DNA of 64,000 bases from Eopsaltria australis. Taxonomy: Eukaryota; Chordata; Aves; Passeriformes; Petroicidae. The notes below the pieces were generated by a model. The model ran no database searches. It was not told where the DNA came from and saw only the letters and a list, made by a program, of their open reading frames with translations. This document shows, piece after piece, positions 12,301-25,036 of this stretch; position 1 is the stretch's first letter, and each line of letters opens with the position of its first letter. Both the position numbers and the translations under genes were made by a program. The stretch is from positions 1 through 64,000 of the forward strand of contig JAVTVJ010000536.1 in the NCBI GenBank assembly GCA_034509425.1. Direction: 5' to 3'.

Positions 12301-13002
12301 TCCAGTTTTAATCCCAGCTCCACCACTGACTTTGTGAGCCATCCAAGATAGCCTCTGTTTTCCCTTCTGGCTTTTCTCCTCTCTCCCTCTCAATTCTATG
12401 CCCACCTGAGCTAGATCTGCTTTTTAACATGTAACTCAAAAAAGAAGTTCGCACCATTCATTGGTTTACCTCTAAAAGCAAAGCTCTCTCTCCAGCTTTC
12501 TCCTCTTTTTCTCTGTGTTAACTGCACATTTTGAAAACAAAGCACAAAAGCAAACAGACATGGTTATATGACAGCCACAATATTCTGAAGAAAACTTGCA
12601 TTTTCTTGAGTCTCAAACAAGGCTATTGAAGATTACTGCTGATTCCCTTCAATCCTAGCCATATTTCTCTTATGCTTTCTGCTAAATGGGAAGAGTCCTT
12701 ACCATGCTGCTAACAAATGACTTGAACTCGCTTCTTTCACCCCTGCAGTGCAAGAGAAAATCAGCTGAGAATGGCAGATATCTGCTCTTAATGGACATGA
12801 GCATACACCAGATCCCACTCTCTCTAAGTGACTTGACATAGACTTCCTGGATGCACACTCATTAGCTCAATCCTGCTTATACAGCACACAGGAAATAATA
12901 TTAAAGTGCCCCACGAAGTAGCGTGTAGGGCCATAAATTTCAAATTGAGACATCTTTCATTTCTGCACTGGTAGGCATATGGAGCAGAGGACTTGAGGGG
13001 GG
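9322..13002. other. Non-coding stretch with a 16-G homopolymer
   Basis: No gene or mobile element was recognised. A run of 16 G at 10775-10790 is the only striking low-complexity feature. Otherwise this is ordinary AT-rich intron-like DNA. Confidence 0.55.
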
Positions 13003-13742
13003 TAGTGTGCCTGATCCCTTCTGTGGTGGTGGTCCAAACGCATAAAACCCTTTTCCCCCCCCCCCCCGAGAAAGTTGTGGAGACCCAAGGACTAGGACCC
13101 CCCCTGGGATGGAGCCCAGAATAGATTGCCCCAGAGAGGGGTTGAGTTCTAGGGGGGCTGGCCACCCTCTCATCATTGGCCCTGCTACCTGTCACTCTCC
13201 CGCCTATCTCCCAAATTCTGGGAAGATCCCTGTCACTCAGTTCATGATTGCATTGTTTGTCTCTCCCTCTCCTCCCCTCTCCCTTCCCGGTTGGCCCCTG
13301 TCCCTTTGTCCCTCCCTGGTTCCTCCCCAGTGCCCCTTCATGATTGGTTGTTACTCTCAGAATAAAGTCTGATGCCTGCTGAGCGCTGAGGTCCTTTGCC
13401 CCTGAGCTCAGGCTGCTGACCTCTGTGTTACTGTGTGCCTGTTGCTCCGGGCGGAGGAACACTCCCTTTGCAACACTCTGGCTCAGTGGACACAGCGTGG
13501 CTGCCTATATGGGAGGTGCAGCCTGCGGCCAAGAATTCTGATCCTACCTGCAGTGAACCTGGAAAGGGACACTTGCAGTAGCCGCCGCCAGGCTGCTGAC
13601 CGAAACCCTGGTGGTCAGCTGTCCAGCCCACGCCAGCGGTACCCTTCCTTCCCCCAGTGAAGCCAAGAAATAAACCTGAGCCGTGCTGAGGACTGGTGAA
13701 GAGGCACTCAGAAGCACAAGGGTCCTTCACCAATGCATAGTG
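13003..13742 (+). mobile_element. Solo LTR (730 bp), TSD TAGTG
   Basis: The unit 13008-13737 starts TGCCTGATCCC and ends CCAATGCA. TAGTG flanks it at 13003-13007 and 13738-13742. Within it are a CCAAT-type box (tgattggttgtt, about 13342), AATAAAG at about 13361 acting either as a TATA-like box or a poly(A) signal, and a second AATAAA at about 13668. The GC-rich, C-run-containing body contrasts with its flanks. The family was not identified. The ATTGGTTGT/AATAAAG arrangement resembles the minus-strand LTR interrupted by ERV-2. Confidence 0.75.
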
Positions 13743-15099
13743 GTATCTCAAAAGCTTTCATTCTTAAAATATGACTATTTGACTTTTTATTTTGATCCCA
13801 ATCTGTGCATGCAAAACACAGTTATCAAAAAAACCCATATCCGTCACACAAGCAAATGATGCTTTTGGAGATGGCCCCCATGGTCTCTGAACTGCTACCT
13901 CAGCAAAAGACAAGTGTGGAGTAATGGAATGGGGGGAAGAGTGAGAAATTATACATATTCTAATGATGTCTTCATTTTCCAGCAGCTCTACAACAAAAAG
14001 CTCTGTGATGCTGAATCTGACCTCACTAAAAACAGTTGCAGAAAACCTGCCCCACTGCAAGCATTTGCATGGTTTTCCTCCGCACACATGCTTTCATTTG
14101 TTTACTATATTTTTAAGTATATGCGTGCACAGACCACCCATAGTATCAGGTAGCCTAGCATGGGAAAGGTGACAGATGAGGCTAGGATTGCTTCTTTATA
14201 TGAATATAAATTAATCTATCTGATCCACATATGCTAGTGAGCCACAGCTCATCCTCAGTCAATTCATGTCCCTGACAGGCTAACTTGTCCCAAGCTCTCC
14301 AGAAATCATGTAGATGAAAGAGCCAGGCCTGTGGTATAGGAATAACAGGACTGGAGAGTTAAAAAGGGATTTGCAAATCAAGTAGTAATGCCTGCCTTGG
14401 CTTAATTTAATTTATCATATTCTACTGCTGCTCCCCCCTCCCAGCAGCAAATCAGAATTGTACACAGAAGCAGTTATGGTGTGAGACACTACCCAATCTT
14501 TACTGCAGCACCTGGTTAAAAATATGCTCAGCATCCTTTGGGCTCTGACCTGCACACACTGAAACAAAGATAGGGATGAGTTTACAGATGAACACAGGAT
14601 CTGGCAGTGAGCACACTAAGTCATTTCTCTTCTCTCCTTCTGCACCTTATCAGTGACATTTCCCTAACAGCACAAGATGCAGCACCAGGCTCACTGCATT
14701 TCAACTCCCCAAGGAAGCTCCCTGAGATCCTCCCAGGGATAACACTTTATCTGGCAAGCACCAGAGTAAAAAATGAAAGCATTAGGTAATTTTGCACCTT
14801 GGTTGCTCACATCCACAGACACTCCAACTCAATAGCAGAGAAGATAACAGAGGGAAGAATTTCTCTCGAATCTCTTAAAAACCCCACCTTTGGGTTTGCT
14901 GATAATTTCAATCACATTTATTACCATGCAACATTACTGCAAGGAATATTTTGAAAATGCATTTGCTCTAAACCAGACACAGCCTTTTTTCCATACACAC
15001 ATGTAGCCCTTTAAGAAATGTCTAATTCCTTTCACAGCAGAACCTGCATTTCTTATTCCCTGGCATAGAAATGCAGACACTGACCTACTCTACTCCATT
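13743..15099. other. Non-coding stretch
   Basis: No gene, RNA or repeat was recognised. Confidence 0.55.
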
Positions 15100-17160
15100 T
15101 TACACTTTCAGATCAGTTTGGCAATCCAGAGCTGGGGAGGGGGAAAGCGAAGAGAGGGAAATGTGCTGCTGCTATGCTTTTCCCTGTGCTATTGCTGTAA
15201 GAAAAAATGATGGGATTACGACTAAATATTGAACTAAAGGGAAGTGTTCCACCTAGAGACCATCTTCACCAGGCAAGGCAATGGACACGTTACCTGCAAA
15301 TGGCCACTCTCTCAGGAATGAATACACTTGCTGCTTCTGTGGTAAAAAATGATGCAGAGGTATGGCCCCCAGTAGTAATTAACAATGTTAATCTTCTTCT
15401 TCCTCTCTATGGTGATCAAAAGTCGTTTTTATATTTAATTAATGCAGAGGATCATCCTGGAAACTGTCTAATGAGGCTCTGGTCACATTACCATGAAAAT
15501 GTGCATTAACACCGCAACTGAGGAGGCTGCTTCATGTGTAGAGAATCCACTTTGTAATTAGTCCACTGTGAAATGAATCACGCCAGGAGGAACTCGGAGG
15601 GAACCAGTTGGCACTGGGCACTTAGCTGCTGCTGTGCCAATAGACCACCAACATTCTAAGCTGTTTTTTCTCCCCTGCACTGCCTGTCAGCAGCAGTGCA
15701 GTCCAAAACTGCCAGTGTTCAGCCTCTATCAACAGCAATGTGTCAAAGCCAGAAGAAATTATAGAGAGGGAGAGAACAGATGCTGAAAGGCACTAAACTT
15801 TAGTATGTGTGAGTCTGCTATGCCAAGAGGAAAAAAAAAAAACAAACAAAAAGCTGCAAATCAAATACTGATTCAATAGGATCCGAGCAAAAATTATGGG
15901 CTGTTATGGGAAGTACTTGTTCCGTCTTTTCTCATTCTGAGGGAGCTGGGAACACAGCAGCAGCAGACTGCTACTCTGCTATGCACTACACTGTTAGGAT
16001 GCTGAAAGATACACCAAAATAACTAAATGGGATTATAATCTTTGTCTAGTAGTATACAAAAATAACACACACACAATGAATGAACAAGCAGCACATCTCA
16101 CCCATGGAACCCTGTTGTACTCAGTACCTGTTTAAAGGTGACGTTTCAGAATTATTTCAATTTTAATTAATTAATCTGAAAATTTAACATACTTCTCAGC
16201 CAGCACAGACATGCCATAAAAACTTTGTTCCTTAACTTAAAAATGCCTGAGATCACGGATCTAAGGCTTTCAGAGGCAGCAGTGCAATTTATCTGAAATC
16301 AGTCTTATTACCCAAGCCAAGGGCTCCCTTAAAACATCGCTGATATGGTTCAACGAGACTGCTGCTATATGACTGACATCTTGGCAGAAGATGCACAAAA
16401 ATGTTAAAAGAATCCCACAGGAAGTCATCTGAAGGGGGAGTGGCATACAAGCAGAAAACAACAGGCACCCAAAATACTAATAATTACCAACCTCCCCCCA
16501 GACAATTTCACTAGCAATTGTGCAAAGGAAAGAAAAAAGGCAAAGCAAAACAAAAGCATCTCTACTTGCTGTCTGTAAAGCACACACATTTTTACTCTGG
16601 AGATGCTGGTAATATCCTCTGCACTCACCTGTGAAACTTCATAGAGCAGTTTGTAGTGCTCCTCTCTCTTCTGAAAAGTGCACAGATTGCAGCCCATCCT
16701 AATAAGCAACACAAGAGCAAAGCCTCTGATTTCCCCAGCACTGAAAGGCAAATGCACTGATGGGGAATCACCCTCCAGACTTGTCTCCTGTTTTTCATCA
16801 GTCACTCCAGCCCCGACACACAGGCACGCCACTGTTAGCTGGAAGCACAAGGCAGGGCAGTGCGTAGCAGCATGCTCTTCTTCCCTTTCCCTAACTATCT
16901 TACACTCATGTATACACACACAGAGTTTCGACTCAGTTCATGGCAACACTCCCCCTGTCTCTGCATCAGTGCACATGACTACACAGATTCCCACTCATGA
17001 ATATTAATAGCCTCTCATTGATTATTCATGTCAGAACGTGTTAGCAGTGAGAGGTGTCATAGCTGCTGCTGATGACAGATGAATATTCACTAATTAAGAA
17101 GCAAATGTACTGTGGTTAAACAAAATTCACTTGTGTCAATACCATCTCTGTTTATTAAGG
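15100..17160. promoter_or_regulatory. Candidate conserved non-coding region around the PDZRN exon
   Basis: Several sub-stretches have the look of vertebrate conserved non-coding DNA: dense TAATTA/ATTAAT cores and few repeats, for example near 15375-15580, 16155-16185 and 17005-17160. They flank the PDZRN alternative first exon, where promoter and enhancer sequence would be expected. This is inference from texture and position only; no alignment was possible. Confidence 0.3.
16629..16697 (-). CDS. PDZRN4: PDZRN4 (or PDZRN3) alternative first coding exon
   Basis: On the minus strand ATG at 16697 opens a 23-codon frame that starts MGCNLC and ends LLYEVSQ. It is followed at once by a perfect donor (CAG|GTGAGT, donor 16628-16623) in phase 0. 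This matches my memory of the alternative N-terminal exon of the short PDZRN isoforms, which lack the RING finger and begin just before the first PDZ-domain tail. PDZRN proteins are PDZ-containing E3-ligase-like scaffolds. The peptide fits PDZRN4 better than PDZRN3. MGC at the start could allow N-myristoylation plus palmitoylation, which would tether the short isoform to membrane (inference). Directly upstream is an acceptor-like sequence (tttgctcttgtgttgcttattag, AG at 16700-16699). The ATG could therefore sit at the front of an internal exon after a non-coding first exon. Downstream exons lie beyond the left edge. Confidence 0.75.
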
Positions 17161-20100
17161 TTAGAGAGACAAAGCTGCATGCACTTCACCCACACTTGTC
17201 TCAATTTTTACAGTAATTGTGAGACTAATTCATTAATGGAGGTGGGAAAAGCACAAGTCTTATGTTAGGTCTACACCTTGTGCAACAGGGATCACAGAAT
17301 ACATTTAAAATATTTGTAAGCATTTTAGGATAGTGCTTGTGAAACCTGAGCGGATGTTGCTAAACATGTAAACTAAAGAAGGAAGGAGAGAAAATTAACC
17401 CAGATAGCTATACTGATAGCTCCAACTCTGACGCTGCCAAATTTAGCCAAAATTCCACTGTTCTCATAAAAGGCATAAGTCCATAACAATTCATCATGCA
17501 TATCCAGGATACGTGGAAATGCAGGTGTGCCTGATCTGGTGCTTTTTACATAGAGAAAAACGTTTTACTGTTTATTAAATAATCTCACATTCAAATCTCT
17601 TTCTTGTATGTATAACAGATTAATAGTAATTATAGGCCAAATTTCTCAGAAACTCAACAGATACACCCTCTCGGACTCCCAGCTATCAAAGCTATTATTT
17701 CAATATGTCATTATATCCAGTTTTACCATTTGTAAATTAGATTTTAATAGTGCCACAATTCTCAATGTGTGTACAAAGGAAAAGATGTATTTAAAATTAA
17801 ACTAAAGCCACATGTTAAATATTAAGGCCAATGGAAATCACACTTAATTCAAGGCTGACATTAATTCTTGTACTGTACATCATGTAATCCAATGGTAGTT
17901 ATGCAAGATAAAAAGCCCAAGCTATAACAAAACAGGAGAGAAAAAGCAAATGTTGCTTTTGTTTTATCTTTACTTTCTCAGCAACTATGCTCATGAAGAA
18001 CTACATCAAGAGCTTGTTTCAAAACATCTTTGATCTGGAGAGGATAGCAGGTGGGATCCAAAGCAGAAATAATTACTTGGAAACCAATGAAACCAGTTAG
18101 TTAAGACTGACACTGGGCCCTAGAGAGTTGCATTTACTAAGAAATCATGTACAGCTACTATTTTTTTGGGTGCAGTTTCCTGAAAGTTCTTTGTCAAACA
18201 TTTAAAATCAATAACAGGAAATTATTCTAATGAGCACTAATTGATAAGAAATTGGCTTTGCATCTAGCAGCACCTCAAACACCAGCAACACTGTGTAGCA
18301 AGCAGATTAACAATCATGTGCTGCTTATCAGTTCAGCCCCTTGGGATATAATAATCCAATTTTCTGGGCCCTAATTTTACTTAATAGACAGGATAAGAGC
18401 CAAGCACAGAAACCTTATAGGAAAAACTGGATCACTGCAGCAAACTCTGCATAGAAGTAAAGTTTGCTAGAACGTCTAGGTAAATTACAAATAGGTTGAG
18501 ACTAAATCTTAATTAAATTTCATCTCCTTTAATAAATGAGTGGAGTCAGGAAGAATCAAGTAATGACCATTAACAGAGCAAGCTCTTCACATACCAGCTT
18601 CCAGCACTGTTCTGAAAGAGAACAGTAAGATTAATTTTCATTTGGTGGAAGAACCTGAGCAGGCAGGTTTGGTTATGAATTTCCTCCAAAGCCCAAGGAT
18701 TTCAACGACAAACCATGGAGGCAGGTTCATCACTGTTAGAAAGAATCAGCCTCTGTTCTACTCCTCCACACTCACATGAAATGCTGTTCATGCTCAGAGG
18801 TTTAAATCCATGTAGCAAACATCAACTCAATCTTTGAAGGTTTCTACATTGTGAGGTGCAGAAAGATTCTCAGATGTGTAAATTTTGAACTTAAGAAAGT
18901 CAGATCAATGAACAAGACAACAGTCATGCAAGGACAACCATGCCATTTTTCAGTGAAAGTGTTCTCTTCTTCCACTGACACAATTTCCTCTGACACATAC
19001 ACAGTTTGAAAGCTAAACTACAGTCTTGAAAGGAAACATTATTTACCCTGGTATATTTTTGATAGTTTCTTAAAATTAGTTCTTAAAAAATCAGGGAAAA
19101 ACAGGACATATTACAGAATTCCAGTTATATACAAGAAACAAACAACAACAAAAACCAATAGACAAAATAAGCAATGGAAAGCTCCAGTTAAGTTTTCAGC
19201 AGTTTCCCCTTACAGTGTCTATTTTATTTTGTTCTTTCTCTGGTTGTTTTGTTTACTTCTCTGGAGACAACATAAGCTTCTCCATTAATTTATCAAGTGC
19301 CTGCCCTCTGCTCATACAGAGTAAAAAGGTTCTGTCTTCTGCTTCTGCAACCACTAATGGGAAAGTCTGAAGGGCTGAATAGATTTATTAGAGAAGGAAA
19401 GGTGTACTTCCAGGTTCCTGAGCTCCATCTAAATATGCAACTTGGATCTTACATGTGGTCAAAATATTAAACTTTGTGCAGCATAGAATAACATTCAAGG
19501 CAAAACTTGGTGGAACTATTAACTAAAAAAAATATGTGATGTGCTTTTGTCAAGGTGAATATGATATTGGTAAGATAGCAACTCTTTCTTTCCCTCTTCC
19601 TCATCTTTATTGCCCTCCAACTTTTTGTAGCTAAAGGGATAAAAAAGGTGCAAAAACATAATCAAGTCATTCTTATTTTATATGTAATTCATAGATATTT
19701 TAAAAATTCAAAGCTTTCCTTAATTGTGGAGTTCTCTATGATCACTGCCTACAATTTAATCTTACCATAAAAACTAAAATAATAATTTACAGTCAAACCA
19801 GCAATCAATAATGTAAACAGATGGAGTTTAATTTTAAGAGAGTTACAAAAACAATTGTTAACATTTTCAAACAATGTGCCTTGTTTAGGTCCCCTAATTA
19901 ATTTTAAGAATCTAGGACATGACTTATATTTTATATAGTTACCTCACTGAGGTACAGCAATGTCTAATTATAAGCACCCATGCTTGAAAATTTATCACTG
20001 CAAAAAATTCTAGACCATGACACTGCAAATTAAAGACCACTCACTCCTTTATATCTTCATCACACAGCTAAAAGACACAGAATAAAATATAACATTCATT

Positions 20101-23100
20101 TTAAGTGAGGATAGTGAAGCTATTGGTCCAAACTCAGTGGTGAAACCCAGTGAAGCATATGTGGAATTCCAAGTTTTCTTTGCAAGCACTTGAATTCACA
20201 CTGTCCTCCAGAGGTACCAACCCCACAGCATTTACTCTATAAATTTTGAGGAATTCCCAGAAATCTGGCTCACAGAACAGATGGCAATGCAATTTATAGT
20301 CTAAGGGCTGCATAGCTGTAAAACAAAAGTATCATGAAAAATGGAGCTGGAGAAAGCTTTTGCATATCCCCACTGTTCTGAACAAAAGCTTGAACTCATA
20401 AAGTTTAATCTCAGTCTGGGTCGATCTTTTAGTCCATTGTGATATTTAATGTTTATCATAAAGCCTCAGCTGCTGGAATCAGGTGATCATATGCATCAGT
20501 CAGTTTGCATATTAGAAAAACAAGGAATCTTCCAGACCTATGATTGCAGAGAAAAACTTAAAGACCTTCAGTAAATATAACCCAAAGACTCAGAATTTGC
20601 ATATAAACTAGCCAGCTTGAACTCTAAAATAACATAATGTATATATTAACCAGTAGGCTAAATGAAGATGTAAACTATGGAAATATAAAGTCTTTGAAAT
20701 GGGCTTAGGTTTCAATAAAATGGATTTTTGAAAATATAATAAACTGGAAAATCTCACCACACTCCCTACAAGACACATGAAAGTCTTACTCAAAGTAAAA
20801 ATGCTGTATGTTTTCTGCAGTCATCAGATCATACTTAAAAATGCATGAACATAAAACCTAAGAATTTGTATCTATGACAAAATGCAATATTCTCTGGAAC
20901 ATTAATTTAGAAAAGACACTTGTTTAATCTCATATCCTTTACCACAGCTACCAAGATTTCATGCACTGGTCAAAGAAACAGCAAAATGAAAGGTGGCAAG
21001 AGAAGAGGCAGGACGTGGAATTCCTATGTTCAGTATTTCCCAGGAGGGCAGTAATTTCTCTGAAGACTATTTAGGCCTATCTGACTGTAAATCAAATGGG
21101 CCCCATAAGTGGTATTTTCCATTGGGCTGAAATGCCTCCTGGAAGGTAGGGAGCACCCATAACATCATATTGCACAAGTCCAGTCTATTGATATCTATTG
21201 ATTGCTTTTCCATGTATCCATGATTAAATTGACATGGGATCTATGAGATCCTATGGGATTTATGGGATTCCTTGTCCAAAATGCAAATTCCTGTCTAAAG
21301 GGAAATGGAAAGCAAGCACATGAGGAATCCTCTCAGACACGATTGCTGACAATACAAGTTCTACTTGTTCTTTTTGTTCTGTACAGGTAAAAAATAAAAT
21401 ACACCCCGTTTTTAACCCATTTATCTATCAATACAATGTGAATGAGCTGGCTAGTATTCTTTGGGAAAAGTACAATTCCTTTACCACATCTACTAGCCAA
21501 ATTTCAAACTGCTCAGAAACTTTTTTTCTCTTTTCTTTCTCAAAGTGTTGTCCAGGATATTTTTCCCATGGTTTTTACTCTGAGTGGCTTCCTTATCACT
21601 TTTAAACTGGTGCCATAATAATTAGGGAACCATTGCAGAAAACCAAATGATGCCTATACTGGACTTTAAGGCCTTAGGAATACATAAAGGTTGGTGTGAG
21701 GTCAGGACTTTGTTAACATCTTCTAGAAGGACCTTGACTTTCTTGACTTTCTCTATCTCATCAGTTAGTTATAAGGAAAGCATCTCACACAACTTCACAT
21801 TTTTTAAACCATATGATCATGTGAAACCAGGCTGATGGCTCTTAACTGCACTAGAGAGTTTTAACACTATGGAGTATACAGAATAGAATTACTCATAAAC
21901 AAGCTTGAAACAATTTAAAGGAAACAAAGATTAATCAGGATAGCCAAACCTAAAATGTATGAACAAAGTTGTGGGGAAAAAACTCTGATTATGGAGAAAT
22001 TTAGATGTGAAGTCCCATGTCAATAAACATTAAATAATGCACTTAGGGAACACTGCTAAAATATTCAAAGTTAGGGTCTCTAAAGTAATTATATCTACTC
22101 AGAAAATAGATTTGGAGTTGTGGATAGTTTCCTCAAATTGCCTGAGGAAAAGACTAACAATGGAGCAGGAACTGTTGAAACTGCACAAACACCAGAAATA
22201 TCCGTATTTTAATACAGCCAGCAGTCCTGGTCTTTCCATCTCTAAATCATTTAAAGAAAATGGAAGAACTATGAAGCACAAATGAGAAATTCAGATGTGT
22301 AATAGTTCACTTTTCCTGCATCTTCCATCTTAATCTATATGTATTCTCCTGATACAGAAGGCATTCCTTCTCACATTACACAATGAAATAATAAGATGAT
22401 ACATTTAAAACAACAAAAGGAAGCCTGGATTTTTTTTTTCCAAGTAATTTGACAGTGGAATGCATTACTGAAACTCAAAGGAAGCAAAAAGCAGAAAAGA
22501 GTTCAAAAAGGTATTAGACAACTTTACAACAGATAACTGTTCACTAGTCATTTACCTGTCTAAGAAACCCATAATTCATCAGCTCCTGGGAGCTATGAAA
22601 GACAGAACAGCTCTGAGATTTCCCTCCATGCATCTCCTTTCTGTTAGCTTGCCTGTGTTTATTATTTTCCTCTTCAGGAATCTAATATTGGCAACATGAT
22701 CCCTTTACTATTTCAATTCTAAAGCTCCAAATTTACCAGTTCTTGCACAAAAAACTAGAATATGTACTTAACTGAATGTTCCTTAGTTAATGTTAGCTGC
22801 TAATACAGCATGGAGTCCAACAGCATTAATGATCACGTAATGACTTTGAACTTCAAACACATCTAGAAAAGTACATTTTATTATTGCCCTAATCAGTTTC
22901 AAAGCTTTTCAAGCTACATCTGTTTAAAAATTTTAAAAAAATTAAAAAAATATTTTTCCCAACAGCTAAGGATTATATGTTAGTTTTTTTATATCTGTGT
23001 GGGAAATAAAGACCATTTGGAACTGAGGTATGCCAAGTTCAGGCCCAGATCAAACAACGGCAAATATCAATGAAAAGTCTCAATGAGAAACTAAACTCAC

Positions 23101-24337
23101 AGTGCAAAACTAATTCAAGTGCTGAAGCCGCAGGGACTGGTTCAGAGGACGAGAGCAGTGATGAGGAACTCCTTGGCTCTGTTCTTTCCTCTGATACCTG
23201 TGTCATTAGAAAAGCTCTTCTTTTTTACATTCTTATAAAATAAGTAACACCAGTCTTGCAAGGGCATCAATTCAATAAGCCTTTTAAGACTTTACAGAGC
23301 TTTTCAAAGAATGTATTATGGAAGGTTGTTACACCCATCCAAGTTCTGCTGAGGCCACCCTTGCAGTCTCCAGCACTCAAATGTAATTAATATGTCTTGT
23401 GTGGTTTCTCAATTAAAAGATTTCAGGTTTATAGTGCTAATCAGTATAGAAGTACAAAATGAAAAATTACTCATGACTTGAGAAACTCCCTTGCTAAAAG
23501 TCCCTTTGATTGTAAGTACCATTAGTTCAATAAATCTACAAGAGTAGTTTTGGTACACCCGAATATTTCAAAAGTGAAGATGCTGAGAAGAACAGTTTGT
23601 CATGAATATGGCACAACCAGTACAGAGACACATTTACCAATATGGACACGCCACTGTTCACTTTCAAAGCTCATACAAGTGACAATCTGGAAAAACTGTT
23701 GAAAGATACAGCAATAAAATAATTCTGTCTTGCCCCATATAAATGGCCTACTGTGCCCTAGAAAAACACACCAGGATTAGGGAAGTTTTCATAGCCTTGA
23801 ATGGATTTTCACGGTATCGAAGCTAAAAAGAACTATACTGAATCAGGCCATAGAAGCAGCTGCTTTTCTCCTCCACCAAAGTAGAAAGATGTTGTAATAG
23901 AACTGTCATAAGTTAACATTACTATAGTAAAAATTTTTTTAACACAGATATGACCTATGTCTCTAAAGAAGTAGTCAGACAGTGAGGATTTGGATGCTTA
24001 TGTGTAACTAATCATGACCTCATCACCCTAAAGACAGTATTAGGTGGTGAATGTGGCTGAATCTCAAACACAAACTTGATAGAATGATGGATGCAGGAGT
24101 ACACCACGCAATGCTGCAGAAAGAACTGCCCACACTACTCCCATGCCTGTCAGCTAGTCAGACTAGCTGAGTTTGGTTTAGACTGGCTAGTTTGATTTAA
24201 AATAACAATGTGAACTAAAATCAACTCTGTTTGTTGACAGTCACTAACAGACCACCATAAAAGCACCATTAATTCTGTTGTTGTCAGAAAATTATTTGTA
24301 ATGATCTAAAATGAATGCAGCTTCCTCTTCTTTAAAA
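17161..24337. other. Long AT-rich non-coding stretch, intron-like
   Basis: Seven kilobases without a recognisable exon, LTR, tRNA or tandem array on either strand. The short open frames (at most about 80 codons) show no domain or splice context. It is most likely intron of the PDZRN gene upstream of its alternative first exon. Confidence 0.55.
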
Positions 24338-24342
24338 TCCCC

Positions 24343-24958
24343 TGTCTTAGGTTACAATGGTATGTATTCTATCACCATCTTCGTGGGATGCTGGGGGCCG
24401 GGCGTGGCAGTGTTCCTGATGGCCGCAGAACGGTTTGCTAATGGGCCAGTCGTTAGGGCCAGGCGTGGCAGTGTTCCTGATGGCTGCAGAATGGTTTGCT
24501 AATGGGCCAGTCGTTGGGGCCGGATGGGCACTTCACTCACCCCAAACATTGCAGATAGTGGCTCATCATCCCATTGTGAGATGCCCCGCCCAGGGGGAGG
24601 AACCAATGTATCCCGATCTGCATATAAACTGAGATCTGAAGCACCATAGGCAGCTTTTTCCACGGGATTCCCAGAGGAAGACCAGACCCTTCTACACCAC
24701 CACTGGACCTTCAGAGGAGAACTACACCTTTCTCAGGATCATTGCTTCAACAGAATCACATCTATCACTCCCAGAGGACTGCAACCACCTTCTAAGTGGA
24801 CTACTACCAACACCCTGACCGACAGGGTGTCAGGTTGTATTCTGACTCTGTCAGTGGTTTCTTTTTTTCTTTTTCTTTTTTTTGTATTACTACATTTTTC
24901 CTATTAAATTGTAGTTCTGACTTGGAGCCTCTCACTGATTTGCTTTCAAACTACCACA
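24343..24958 (+). repeat. ERV-1 5' LTR
   Basis: 616 bp, TGTCTTAGG...ACTACCACA. U3 holds a 61-bp tandem duplication (24398-24458 and 24459-24519). A TATA-like box (gcatataaactgag, about 24620) and an ATTAAA poly(A) signal (about 24903) follow. The U5 end is T-rich. Confidence 0.95.
24398..24519 (+). repeat. 61-bp tandem duplication in ERV-1 U3
   Basis: Two adjacent 61-bp units (24398-24458, 24459-24519) differ at about 4 positions. The same pair recurs in the 3' LTR. The solo LTR at 8784-9316 has one copy. In exogenous retroviruses U3 duplications commonly involve enhancer sites. Whether this one does is not shown here. Confidence 0.9.
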
Positions 24959-24962
24959 ATTT

Positions 24963-24980
24963 TGGCGCCCAACGTGGAGC
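24963..24980 (+). other. ERV-1 primer binding site, tRNA-Lys type
   Basis: TGGCGCCCAACGTGGAGC starts 4 nt after the LTR. It matches the complement of the tRNA-Lys(1,2) 3' end at 17 of 18 positions. Classic mammalian ERVL uses tRNA-Leu, so the primer is a lineage marker. Confidence 0.85.
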
Positions 24981-25036
24981 AGGCCCTGAAGAAAGTCAGA
25001 ATTACAATTTTGTGTTCTAGAAGCCACCTATTCACC

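Noticed and set aside
12824..13462. 212-codon minus-strand frame
   Set aside because: Runs across the edge of the TSD-bounded LTR 13008-13737 into unrelated flank; no domain.
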